From Methanobacteriota archaeon (GTDB lineage: Archaea > Thermoplasmatota > Poseidoniia > Poseidoniales > Poseidoniaceae), in NCBI GenBank assembly GCA_002722135.1, contig PBKJ01000011.1, positions 37,309 to 101,308 on the forward strand: a DNA stretch of 64,000 nt, in the 5' to 3' direction. Position 1 is the first letter of the stretch; each line of letters starts with the position of its first letter. Of this stretch, positions 37,923 through 44,946 are shown one piece after another. The translations under genes were made by a program, and so were the position numbers. The notes under the pieces were generated by a model that saw only the letters and a program-made list of their open reading frames with translations, was not told where the DNA came from and did not search any database.

Positions 37923-39038
37923 ATGAGCGGGAAGCGCGATTACTACGAGGTGCTCGGCCTCGATCGCGACGCTGATGAGAAAGCGCTGAAGAACGCGTTC
38001 CGTCGTTTGGCTCGAAAGTACCACCCAGACCGCAGCGATGAGCCCGACGCTGAAGACCGCTTCAAGGAGATCCAAGAGGCCTACGCAGTGCTTTCCGACC
38101 CCTCGAAACGCAGCCAATACGACCGCTTCGGACATGACGGTCCTGGTGGGGGTTTTGGTGGCGGGTTCAACGTCGACCTCAGCGACCTCTTTGGCGGTTC
38201 GGACATTTTCTCAGCCTTCTTCGGGGGCGGTGGTGGTGGCGGTCAACGCTCAAGGCGCGGCAGCGACATCCTGTACCGTCACACCGTGTCGAGTGAGGAC
38301 GTGATGAACGGTGCGGATGAGGAGGTCGAGCTGGAGTTACCGACCTCATGCGTGCCCTGTTCGGGTACAGGTGCGGAGGGCGGCGTCTTGGACACGTGCG
38401 TGGAGTGCTCTGGTCGAGGCGTGCTGTCACGCATGGTGCAAATGGGGCCGTTCCAAACAAGGCAGGACCGCACCTGCCCGAGCTGCGACGGGCGTGGAAA
38501 GATTCCGAAGACCACCTGCAAGGCATGCAAGGGCCGCGGCAGAAAGGAGCAATCCACCACACTTCGGTTCAGCATCCCCGCGGGAGCTGAAGACGGTACG
38601 CGCCTCCGGCTTCGAGGCAAGGGCGAGCCTGGCCGTGACGGCCAAGCGTCTGGGGACCTTCTGGTGGAACTCGAGGTCTCGCCCCATCCTTACTTCGAAC
38701 GAAGCCGGAGCGACCTCATCATGTCCCTGCCTCTCGGCTACGCGGACCTTGCGCTCGGCACGACCGTCACGCTCGATCATCTGGACGGGAAACCGCTCGA
38801 AATCCGTGTCCCGAAGGGCTCCACGGCTGGCGACACCATCGACATTCCGCGCCGAGGCTTCCCACGCTTGAGGGGTGGAGGTCGAGGCGATGTGGTGGTG
38901 CTCCTCAAGCTCCACATGCCCTCCAAATTCCCGCGGCAGGTCCGGGCCGCGCTCGAGGAACTCCGTGAGGACATGGCGCCGAAGGACCTCGAAGCAAGGA
39001 TTCGAGATGAAGCCGAGGCCCGCAGGCGCGGCGGCTGA
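37923..39038 (+). CDS. dnaJ: Chaperone DnaJ (type I Hsp40)
   Basis: Co-chaperone that stimulates the Hsp70 DnaK ATPase and delivers unfolded proteins. The 371-aa protein has all type I parts: J domain with KYHPDRS (HPD at 34-36), Gly/Phe-rich linker (GGGFGGGFNVD... GGGGGGG), four CxxCxGxG zinc modules (CVPCSGTG, CVECSGRG, CPSCDGRG, CKACKGRG) and C-terminal substrate domains with LRGKGEPG. ATG 37923 puts the J domain at the N-terminus; the ORF-track start at 37863 overlaps the upstream gene. No dnaK or grpE lies in the window. A TTGAAG 35.5 nt upstream is outside the usual spacing. Its stop abuts the stop of the convergent surface-protein gene. Confidence 0.96.
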   Translation: MSGKRDYYEVLGLDRDADEKALKNAFRRLARKYHPDRSDEPDAEDRFKEIQEAYAVLSDPSKRSQYDRFGHDGPGGGFGGGFNVDLSDLFGGSDIFSAFFGGGGGGGQRSRRGSDILYRHTVSSEDVMNGADEEVELELPTSCVPCSGTGAEGGVLDTCVECSGRGVLSRMVQMGPFQTRQDRTCPSCDGRGKIPKTTCKACKGRGRKEQSTTLRFSIPAGAEDGTRLRLRGKGEPGRDGQASGDLLVELEVSPHPYFERSRSDLIMSLPLGYADLALGTTVTLDHLDGKPLEIRVPKGSTAGDTIDIPRRGFPRLRGGGRGDVVVLLKLHMPSKFPRQVRAALEELREDMAPKDLEARIRDEAEARRRGG

Positions 39039-41204
39039 TCATGCCTCTTCGTCCGAATCGAGCACCAACGAGGTCGTCGCCCGAGCGGCACGAGGCTCTG
39101 CTTCAACAAGCCCGTTCACTTCCAAATCGACCATGGATCCCAGACCGTCCAATTCAACGGTCAGGAAGACGACCGTATCCTCGCGAAGGGTGTCGAGGAA
39201 GACGTCTTCGCCATGGTGCATGAAACGTGGCTCCACGGCTTTGACTTCGCACGCCGCACCAAGCGGTGCGTCGAACCTCAGCGCCGTGGCTTCCCACGTT
39301 TGCGGGCCCGCGGCGAGGCCGACGAGGAGAACGTGTGCCCCCTCCTTGGCCAAACGCGGGTCGAGACGCCATGCTGCAAGGGCAATCTCGTCGGTACGAT
39401 GTGAGAGATCCGGCTCACCCCAACTTCGGCACGCCTCTTCGAACTCCAGCGTGGCCACGGCATCAAGTGCGAGATGAAGGTCACGTCGTTCTTGCTCGAC
39501 CGGGCGTCCTTCATCGAGACGCTTCACGATGCTCCGGAGGCGCTCACGTTGGACCCGCATGAGGTTGGCGAGGCGGGTTCGCCGCCGCTGGATGTGCGCC
39601 AAGTACGCCACAGGGATGAGGAAACAGAAACCGAGGATCCAGCGGACGCGTGCTCCCCAAATTTGGGACGCTTCGTCCGGTTCAAACCATGGTTCATCGC
39701 CTTCATCCACCACGCCGTGAGCCATCTCAAGGGTGTAATTCAGCGTCACACCGTCGCTGCCCCACGTGGTGTTCAGCACCTCGTCTGCATCGATGACGCT
39801 GATGCGAACGAGGTGTGCGCCTCGTCCAAACTGCGCGCTGAGGCTTTCGCCTTGGCCGTCGAGGGTCTCCAGCGTCCGCTCCTCTTCGTCGATGATACCG
39901 GTGATCGGGTCGATGGGAATCAGTTCAACATGCACAGGTTCCGAGGACCACACGCTGACTTTGACCAGGTGAATCGATTCCTCCCACGCGTCGATGAAGA
40001 AGGGGAGCACGTCAGCCACGTCGTGTGTGGCCCTCACAAGGTGTCCACTCCTGCTGCCGTTGAGCGGAAGGTGGCCTGTGGTATCACCATCGAGCAAGGC
40101 TCCATCGCTGACGTCAACGTACCCTTGCGCATCGTTTCCGCTCCCAAGGTCGGACGCGGAGGTACGCGACAGGCCTGAGGCACACGCTGGGCTGTGACAG
40201 GTCAGCCGGAGGGCCTCAGCTCCTGGCAGGGGCCACACCGTGGACGCTGAACTGATTGGTTCGGAGGTTGTTGCGATCCATGCGCCTTGAACGAGATGGT
40301 GGACCAAGAGTTCGGTCCCCTCAACGGGAGACAGGTGAACCGCATCCGTTTCGTTCACGTCAAGCGCCTTGATTTGGCCCCCGTGTCCGATGATGTGCTC
40401 GATGTCTTGGAGGTGATCCATCGCACCGGCCATGGGATGGGCTGCCATCGTCAGGGCGACGGCGGTGCTCGGGGCCGTACCCTCCACCATGATGAGGATC
40501 CGCTCACCCTCATCGAGCGCGAGTCGATGGGCGTACGGGAGGCTGCCGTCCTGGAGGGTGTGCATCAGGTGGTTGGTCTCGCTCGTGTCGTTTTGGACGA
40601 TGAGTCTGAGGTTGATTTCACTTGATGTGTGGTGAAGCAACAGATCGACCCATGCTGGTCCCTCCGTCTGCGCAAGCATGTACGCGCTGGTGTCCGCGGA
40701 CACGTTGAGGACCCCAGTGGATGCGCCGCTCCACACGGCGCTGAGTTGAACAGGATGAACCCCTGACCACCACACGTCCCCTGCTTGGCTCATGGCGAGC
40801 ATCGTGGTCTCAGCGACGGACCCCGGAGCCGGCCGGTCAGGCAGCGTGGCCATGGTGGAAGCGAAGGTCACGACTTCGGCACGTTCCTCGTCGACAAAGG
40901 CGAGGGTCAAGGTCAATCGCGAACTCACCTCGGCCACGTGGATGTGTTCGATGCCTCCCGTCTCCTGCACCAACGTGTTGCCCTGAGCATCGCTTACGGT
41001 GGCTTCACAGGCGAGGCATGAGACCCAGAAGAGTCCCTGAAGTGAGGCGTCCAGGTCGAGGGTGGTGGTCCATGATGCACCCGCTTCGCCATGGACGATC
41101 ACACGGGTTTCGTCCTCAACCTCAGTCGTGTTCGCCGAGGTTGACGCCAACGCAAGGCTGCACAACAGCAGCCCCAGCATCACGGCGGCCCCGCGCTTCG
41201 CCAT
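39039..41204 (-). CDS. Membrane-anchored surface protein with cytosolic C-terminal domain
   Basis: A 721-aa protein of unknown function. The signal peptide MAKRGAAVMLGLLLCSLALAS begins at ATG 41204, 432 nt inside the ORF-track frame; a TTGAAA box 26.5 nt upstream supports this start. Residues about 25-500 are extracellular and beta-rich. A membrane helix (VRWILGFCFLIPVAYLAHI) near 520 is followed by a basic helical region (RRRTRLANLMRVQRERLRSIVKRL) and a roughly 150-residue cytosolic domain. The topology suggests coupling of an outside domain to an inside one, but no sensor or enzyme motif is recognised. It is divergent from arcS. Confidence 0.72.
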   Translation of the reverse strand: MAKRGAAVMLGLLLCSLALASTSANTTEVEDETRVIVHGEAGASWTTTLDLDASLQGLFWVSCLACEATVSDAQGNTLVQETGGIEHIHVAEVSSRLTLTLAFVDEERAEVVTFASTMATLPDRPAPGSVAETTMLAMSQAGDVWWSGVHPVQLSAVWSGASTGVLNVSADTSAYMLAQTEGPAWVDLLLHHTSSEINLRLIVQNDTSETNHLMHTLQDGSLPYAHRLALDEGERILIMVEGTAPSTAVALTMAAHPMAGAMDHLQDIEHIIGHGGQIKALDVNETDAVHLSPVEGTELLVHHLVQGAWIATTSEPISSASTVWPLPGAEALRLTCHSPACASGLSRTSASDLGSGNDAQGYVDVSDGALLDGDTTGHLPLNGSRSGHLVRATHDVADVLPFFIDAWEESIHLVKVSVWSSEPVHVELIPIDPITGIIDEEERTLETLDGQGESLSAQFGRGAHLVRISVIDADEVLNTTWGSDGVTLNYTLEMAHGVVDEGDEPWFEPDEASQIWGARVRWILGFCFLIPVAYLAHIQRRRTRLANLMRVQRERLRSIVKRLDEGRPVEQERRDLHLALDAVATLEFEEACRSWGEPDLSHRTDEIALAAWRLDPRLAKEGAHVLLVGLAAGPQTWEATALRFDAPLGAACEVKAVEPRFMHHGEDVFLDTLREDTVVFLTVELDGLGSMVDLEVNGLVEAEPRAARATTSLVLDSDEEA

Positions 41205-41227
41205 GACGTGCGGGTTTTCCAACAGGG

Positions 41228-41233
41228 TTTCAA
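41228..41233 (-). promoter_or_regulatory. TATA-like box TTGAAA for surface protein
   Basis: TTGAAA on the minus strand, centred 26.5 nt before ATG 41204. It faces the arcS box 26 nt away, giving a compact divergent promoter. Confidence 0.45.
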
Positions 41234-41253
41234 GCCCTCGTCTTGGCACCGAC

Positions 41254-41259
41254 TTCAAG
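41254..41259 (+). promoter_or_regulatory. TATA-like box TTCAAG for arcS
   Basis: TTCAAG centred 26.5 nt before ATG 41283. It helps choose this start over GTG 41208, which would put the box inside the coding region. Confidence 0.45.
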
Positions 41260-41282
41260 TGCAGGTCCTGCTGCCATCTGCC

Positions 41283-43067
41283 ATGGACGGTGTGCTCGGA
41301 CGTACCGTCGCATCCCGTGACCGCTTTGCCCGCTTGTGGGGGCTCGGTGACAGGAACCAACCCACCGGTCGCACCCCCGGCCTGGTCATGTTGGACGGGG
41401 ATCCATCGATCGACGTCGCCTTGGCTCCGTTCAGGGCTGAAACGACGCGAACCTTGCCCGCAACGTTGACGCTCACGGCCCGCGGCGCGTTTGAAGTCCC
41501 CTCGTTCGACACACCCGGGCCGACATGGTCGGTCGGTTTGGGCCACGTGCTCCCCCCAGAGATGGAGGAAGCCGATGCAGGAGAGCCTGCCGGCATCGGT
41601 CCCTTGCTCCCGGTGTCGTGGCAGCGCATGATGCACGATGCCGACTTGATGGATTCAACCTTGGCGCCGCAGGTGGTGGTGTTGACCGATGCGTTGGCGC
41701 TCACCAGCAACCCACGTCGATTCATTGATGCGCTTGTGGCCATCAAGCGGCGCTTTCCGGGTGCGCTGCTTTGGGCGCCGGGAATCGGGGGTCCCGATAA
41801 CCTCGCGCTGCTCGTTTGGCTTGGCGTTGATTTGTTCGATATGACGCGTTCCCGTCAGGCAGCAGCCTCTGAGATGTTGCTCGACCGTGGCGGTCCGCGA
41901 ACGCCGTCCGTGGAGTTGGGCGAGTCCGCAAGCCTTGACGCCCAAGTCGATGCGTGGCGTGCAGCGGTGGCCGAGGTCCGTGAGCATCTTGCAGCGGGTA
42001 CGCTGCGTCAACTGGTGGATCGCCAAGCGCTGGTGGCACCGTCGACGGTGGTCCAACTGCGTCACCACGACGAGGTTTGTTCCACGATGGATGGCTTGCT
42101 TGAACGTCACGTTCCGCGCGAGCGCAAGCTGATGTGCATGGCCGAAACCAGCCTTCACGAGCCCGCTGTCCTTGATTGGGTGAACTGGATGAGCACCGAC
42201 TACCGCGCGCCGCAAGGCATGGACCGATTGTTGGTGCTCTTGCCATGCTCAGCGCGAAAACCGTACAGGTTCTCGAAATCCCATCGTCGCTTCATCGAGG
42301 CCATCGGCACCAATGCGGTCCACGAAGTCATGGTGACCTCGCCACTCGGTCTGGTGCCGAGGGACCTCGAACAAGTGTGGCCGGCTCAGCACTACGATCT
42401 GGCCGTCACCGGTCGCTGGAGTGCAGACGAGATCAACCGTATTGGGAGCATGCTCTCCGCCATGATCGAGAGGCACGATTACCAGTGCATCGTGGACCAC
42501 TCGGGGATCACGCTTCCAGAATCGTGCTATGGTGGCCTTCCTCGTATCGATACGCGCCAAGGCGAGTCAGCAGGGTCGCGGACTGCACTCGAACGCTTGA
42601 GCGAGGCTGTGCGTGAAGCGGTCCGGACCCACGGGGCCCGTCGCCGGTCTCGGGATGCCATGCACCTCGATGAGTGGCGAAGCGCTTCACGCCGATTGCT
42701 GGGCGGGCACGCATGGTTGGACGGGGCAGAGGTCAGGGGTCGCCCCCCACGCTTCCGCATCATGTGCGGTTCGGACCAGATTGGCCAGTGGTCTCCCGAC
42801 CGTGGTGGATTTTCCCTGTCCAAGGCCGCCGTCCTCCGGCTCGAGGCCGGGGCTGCATTGCCGCAAGTGCATTTGACGCCTGATGTCGTGTGGAAAGGGG
42901 ACATCCACGTGGGTATCGTTCAGGACGTGGTCGGTGACGTTCGTGTTGGCTCCGACCTCTTGGTGATGCAGAACGGGCAAGCGATTGGCCTCGCTCGTGC
43001 CCTCGCCCCCGGTTGGGAGTGGGCGGGGACGCCGGGGCGGCTCGCTAAAGCGCACCAGCGTCTTTGA
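41283..43067 (+). CDS. arcS: Archaeosine synthase ArcS (TgtA2-like)
   Basis: Acts in archaeosine (G+) formation at position 15 of archaeal tRNAs, after TgtA inserts preQ0; ArcS adds lysine to the preQ0 nitrile in tRNA. The 594-aa protein has an N-terminal degenerate TGT-like barrel (for example VVLTDALALTSNPRRF), the ArcS core motif LPCSARKPYRFSKSHRRF near residue 320, and a C-terminal PUA RNA-binding domain (WKGDIHVGIVQDVVGDVRVGSDL...). Length and order match euryarchaeal ArcS. ATG 41283 is chosen because the residues before it are unlike the family and a TTCAAG box lies 26.5 nt upstream. TgtA itself and a radical-SAM partner are not in the window. Confidence 0.88.
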   Translation: MDGVLGRTVASRDRFARLWGLGDRNQPTGRTPGLVMLDGDPSIDVALAPFRAETTRTLPATLTLTARGAFEVPSFDTPGPTWSVGLGHVLPPEMEEADAGEPAGIGPLLPVSWQRMMHDADLMDSTLAPQVVVLTDALALTSNPRRFIDALVAIKRRFPGALLWAPGIGGPDNLALLVWLGVDLFDMTRSRQAAASEMLLDRGGPRTPSVELGESASLDAQVDAWRAAVAEVREHLAAGTLRQLVDRQALVAPSTVVQLRHHDEVCSTMDGLLERHVPRERKLMCMAETSLHEPAVLDWVNWMSTDYRAPQGMDRLLVLLPCSARKPYRFSKSHRRFIEAIGTNAVHEVMVTSPLGLVPRDLEQVWPAQHYDLAVTGRWSADEINRIGSMLSAMIERHDYQCIVDHSGITLPESCYGGLPRIDTRQGESAGSRTALERLSEAVREAVRTHGARRRSRDAMHLDEWRSASRRLLGGHAWLDGAEVRGRPPRFRIMCGSDQIGQWSPDRGGFSLSKAAVLRLEAGAALPQVHLTPDVVWKGDIHVGIVQDVVGDVRVGSDLLVMQNGQAIGLARALAPGWEWAGTPGRLAKAHQRL

Positions 43068-43091
43068 GACCGAAGGCCCGCGGCGATGCGG

Positions 43092-43097
43092 TTAAGA
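43092..43097 (+). promoter_or_regulatory. Possible TATA-like box TTAAGA before uS15
   Basis: TTAAGA centred 41.5 nt before ATG 43136. Transcription starting about 26 nt on would give a roughly 15-nt leader holding the GGAGGT site. Compare TTAAGC before the other Shine-Dalgarno-led head at 21506. Confidence 0.3.
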
Positions 43098-43123
43098 GGG
43101 GAGAGCAGGTCGCCGGACCGTTC

Positions 43124-43129
43124 GGAGGT
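43124..43129 (+). promoter_or_regulatory. Shine-Dalgarno site of uS15
   Basis: GGAGGT, six nt before ATG 43136. It decides the start, which also gives the conserved MARMYSSRKG N-terminus; the ORF-track start at 43064 overlaps arcS. Confidence 0.7.
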
Positions 43130-43135
43130 CCATGC

Positions 43136-43591
43136 ATGGCAAGGATGTACTCGTCTCGCAAAGGCAGCAGCGGCTCGTCCAAGCCCTACGTGACCGAAGC
43201 CCCGGCCTGGTCCAACACGGACAAGGCAGCCGTTGAGGCCCTCGTCCTTGACTACGCCAAGGCCGGCCACTCCAGCGCTCAAATCGGCACGCTCCTGCGC
43301 GATCGGCATGCCGTCCCCAACGCTCGTCTCGTGCTCGGCCGCCGCATCAGCGCCGTGCTGAGCGAAGCCGACCTTGCGGGCAGTTACCCCGAGGACATGA
43401 TGAACCTCATGCGCCGCGCCGCGGGCTTGATCGACCACATGGGAAGCAACCACAAGGACCTGCACAACCGCAGGGCGCTCGAACTCACCGAGGCGAAGAT
43501 TCGCCGCCTCGCCAAGTACTACATCGGGGAGGGACGCCTCGACGCCGACTGGCGTTACAAGCGCGACCAGCTCCGCCTCATGGTCGAGTGA
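43136..43591 (+). CDS. rps15: 30S ribosomal protein uS15 (archaeal S15)
   Basis: Small-subunit ribosomal protein binding 16S rRNA in the central domain. The 151-aa length and the archaeal/eukaryotic-type N-terminus (MARMYSSRKGSSGSSKP, then EAPAW) match aS15. The C-terminal S15 core is clear: LIDHMGSNHKDLHNRRALELTEAKIRRLAKYY and WRYKRDQLRLMVE. It is followed by a gene in the position where many euryarchaea carry a RecJ-like nuclease. Confidence 0.97.
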   Translation: MARMYSSRKGSSGSSKPYVTEAPAWSNTDKAAVEALVLDYAKAGHSSAQIGTLLRDRHAVPNARLVLGRRISAVLSEADLAGSYPEDMMNLMRRAAGLIDHMGSNHKDLHNRRALELTEAKIRRLAKYYIGEGRLDADWRYKRDQLRLMVE

Positions 43592-43604
43592 CCGTTGGCG
43601 CAGG

Positions 43605-43610
43605 TTGATG
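43605..43610 (+). promoter_or_regulatory. Weak TATA-like box TTGATG
   Basis: TTGATG centred 27.5 nt before ATG 43635. Right distance but a poorer match; the gene may instead be read through from uS15. Confidence 0.2.
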
Positions 43611-43634
43611 TGTCCCCGCATCTGAGGCGGGACG

Positions 43635-44546
43635 ATGTCGCCCCTGACCTCCATCGACGGCCTGTCCGAGGCCGCTGCATGGGCCGAAGAGGTTGCGTCG
43701 ACTTTGTCGTCCGGCCGGACGGTGGTGCTCGACGGGGCGGCAGATGCCAACGTCATGCTCGGTCTGGTCCAACTCGAGGCGGCTTTGCTCGACCGCGGCC
43801 TGCCTTACCGGAGGGCCCTGTCACCATCGACACACGTGCTTCCTGCCTCTGAACGCGCTTCGCCCGTCGTCGGGGACTCCGAACTGCATTGTTCGGTCGT
43901 CGAAGAGGCAGATGCACACCCGTCATTCCCGGACCTCGATGGTTCCGTCCACCGTTTTGTGCCCGTTGCGGCCTCGGTCAAACTCGGACGTGATCAACGG
44001 GCACGCACCGGAACGCTCAGCCCGGCCGTTCTCTGCGCGTTGGTGGCTGAGCATCTGGCACCGGCGGGTTCCCGCGTGCGTCGCGTCCGACCTTGGGTGC
44101 TGTTGGCACAATGGGGTCGTGGCGCCTTGGATGCCACGTATGACCCGTGGTACACGGTGCTTCGAGACCACCTCTGCGAGGAAGGAAGCATACGCGTGGC
44201 AAGCCTCGCGGACGTGGAAACACTCCCAAGCACGCTTCCTGAGGGGTTTTCTCATGCCTTGCTCAAGCGGCTCCGTCGGGCGTGGCCGAAGATGGACCAT
44301 TCCGCCCGTTCACGCGGGTTCTCAGAAGCCGTGCTGCCTGCATTGAGGCACGCGTCAATGGCATCAGCAAGGCTTGAGGAGGTCGTATGGCACCGGCCTG
44401 TGCTGCCCGGACAAGCCCTGGACATGTTGGAACAAGCCGCTCTGCTTGGTCGAGCAGCGACCGCAGATGAGGCCGATGGGCAACTTTCCATGAGCCGCAA
44501 AATGGATGATTTGTTGACCACAGGCGCGCTGGTTGATTCGGCCTGA
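43635..44546 (+). CDS. Unknown protein downstream of uS15, possibly degenerate RecJ/Cdc45-like
   Basis: A 303-aa soluble protein. The N-terminal part (VVLDGAADANVMLGLVQLEAALLDRGLPYR) has the alpha/beta layout of the first DHH-family motif (usually HxDxDG) but lacks the metal-binding residues. No HxDxDG, DHH or DHHA1 motif is intact. In many euryarchaea the gene after S15 is a RecJ-like nuclease (the GINS-associated nuclease or Cdc45 homologue), so position and this faint similarity suggest an inactivated Cdc45-like protein. That is inference; it could equally be a lineage-specific protein. The rest is helical and basic (HALLKRLRRAWPKM). Confidence 0.6.
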   Translation: MSPLTSIDGLSEAAAWAEEVASTLSSGRTVVLDGAADANVMLGLVQLEAALLDRGLPYRRALSPSTHVLPASERASPVVGDSELHCSVVEEADAHPSFPDLDGSVHRFVPVAASVKLGRDQRARTGTLSPAVLCALVAEHLAPAGSRVRRVRPWVLLAQWGRGALDATYDPWYTVLRDHLCEEGSIRVASLADVETLPSTLPEGFSHALLKRLRRAWPKMDHSARSRGFSEAVLPALRHASMASARLEEVVWHRPVLPGQALDMLEQAALLGRAATADEADGQLSMSRKMDDLLTTGALVDSA

Positions 44547-44558
44547 AGCACCAATGGC

Positions 44559-44564
44559 TTCAAG
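44559..44564 (+). promoter_or_regulatory. TATA-like box TTCAAG before helical protein
   Basis: TTCAAG centred 25.5 nt before ATG 44587, in the short gap after the preceding stop; supports ATG 44587 over upstream in-frame starts. Confidence 0.42.
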
Positions 44565-44586
44565 GAACAGCCATCGATGGGCAGCC

Positions 44587-44937
44587 ATGGCCATCGAGCG
44601 ATTGTTGACGGGCGGCATTCGTGACCAAATCCAAGACCTGATGGCCACGGAGGACCTTGTCCTCGAAACCTTCCGTGATTTGGTCAAGGACGAGCTCAAG
44701 GCACACATCCGGAACGTCATTGACGACGATCCTGAGCTCAAGGCCGAAATCAAGGAGGCCGTCGGCTACTATTTCCAAGCCAAAGCACGCTCCGTGTACG
44801 CGGAACTGAAGGCAAGCAGGGCTGCAACTCGACTCGGATTGCGCATGCTCCCCGACGAACTGCAGGGCGAAATCGGAACCGCACTGGTCGGTTTGTTTGA
44901 GAAAGAACTTGGAACCCTCCTTGAGCGTGCGCTTTGA
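44587..44937 (+). CDS. Small helical hypothetical protein
   Basis: A 116-aa protein, predominantly alpha-helical and charged (ETFRDLVKDELKAHIRNVIDDDPELKAEIKEAV), without cysteine, signal peptide or membrane helix. I do not recognise a family. ATG 44587 was chosen from the TTCAAG box at -25.5; the ORF track begins 54 nt earlier. Its stop overlaps the Shine-Dalgarno site of the next gene, so the two are probably translated from one message. Confidence 0.6.
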   Translation: MAIERLLTGGIRDQIQDLMATEDLVLETFRDLVKDELKAHIRNVIDDDPELKAEIKEAVGYYFQAKARSVYAELKASRAATRLGLRMLPDELQGEIGTALVGLFEKELGTLLERAL

Positions 44938-44945
44938 GGTGATCC
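44936..44945 (+). promoter_or_regulatory. Extended Shine-Dalgarno site GAGGTGATCC
   Basis: Ten bases complementary to the canonical 16S rRNA 3' tail (GGATCACCTC), overlapping the preceding TGA and ending one nt before GTG 44947. It fixes the GTG start and shows that internal operon genes here can use very strong Shine-Dalgarno pairing. Confidence 0.65.
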
Positions 44946-44946
44946 G

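Noticed and set aside
41208-41282. GTG 41208 as the arcS start, adding 25 residues
   Set aside because: The added residues do not resemble the family N-terminus and the TTCAAG box at 41254 would fall inside the gene.
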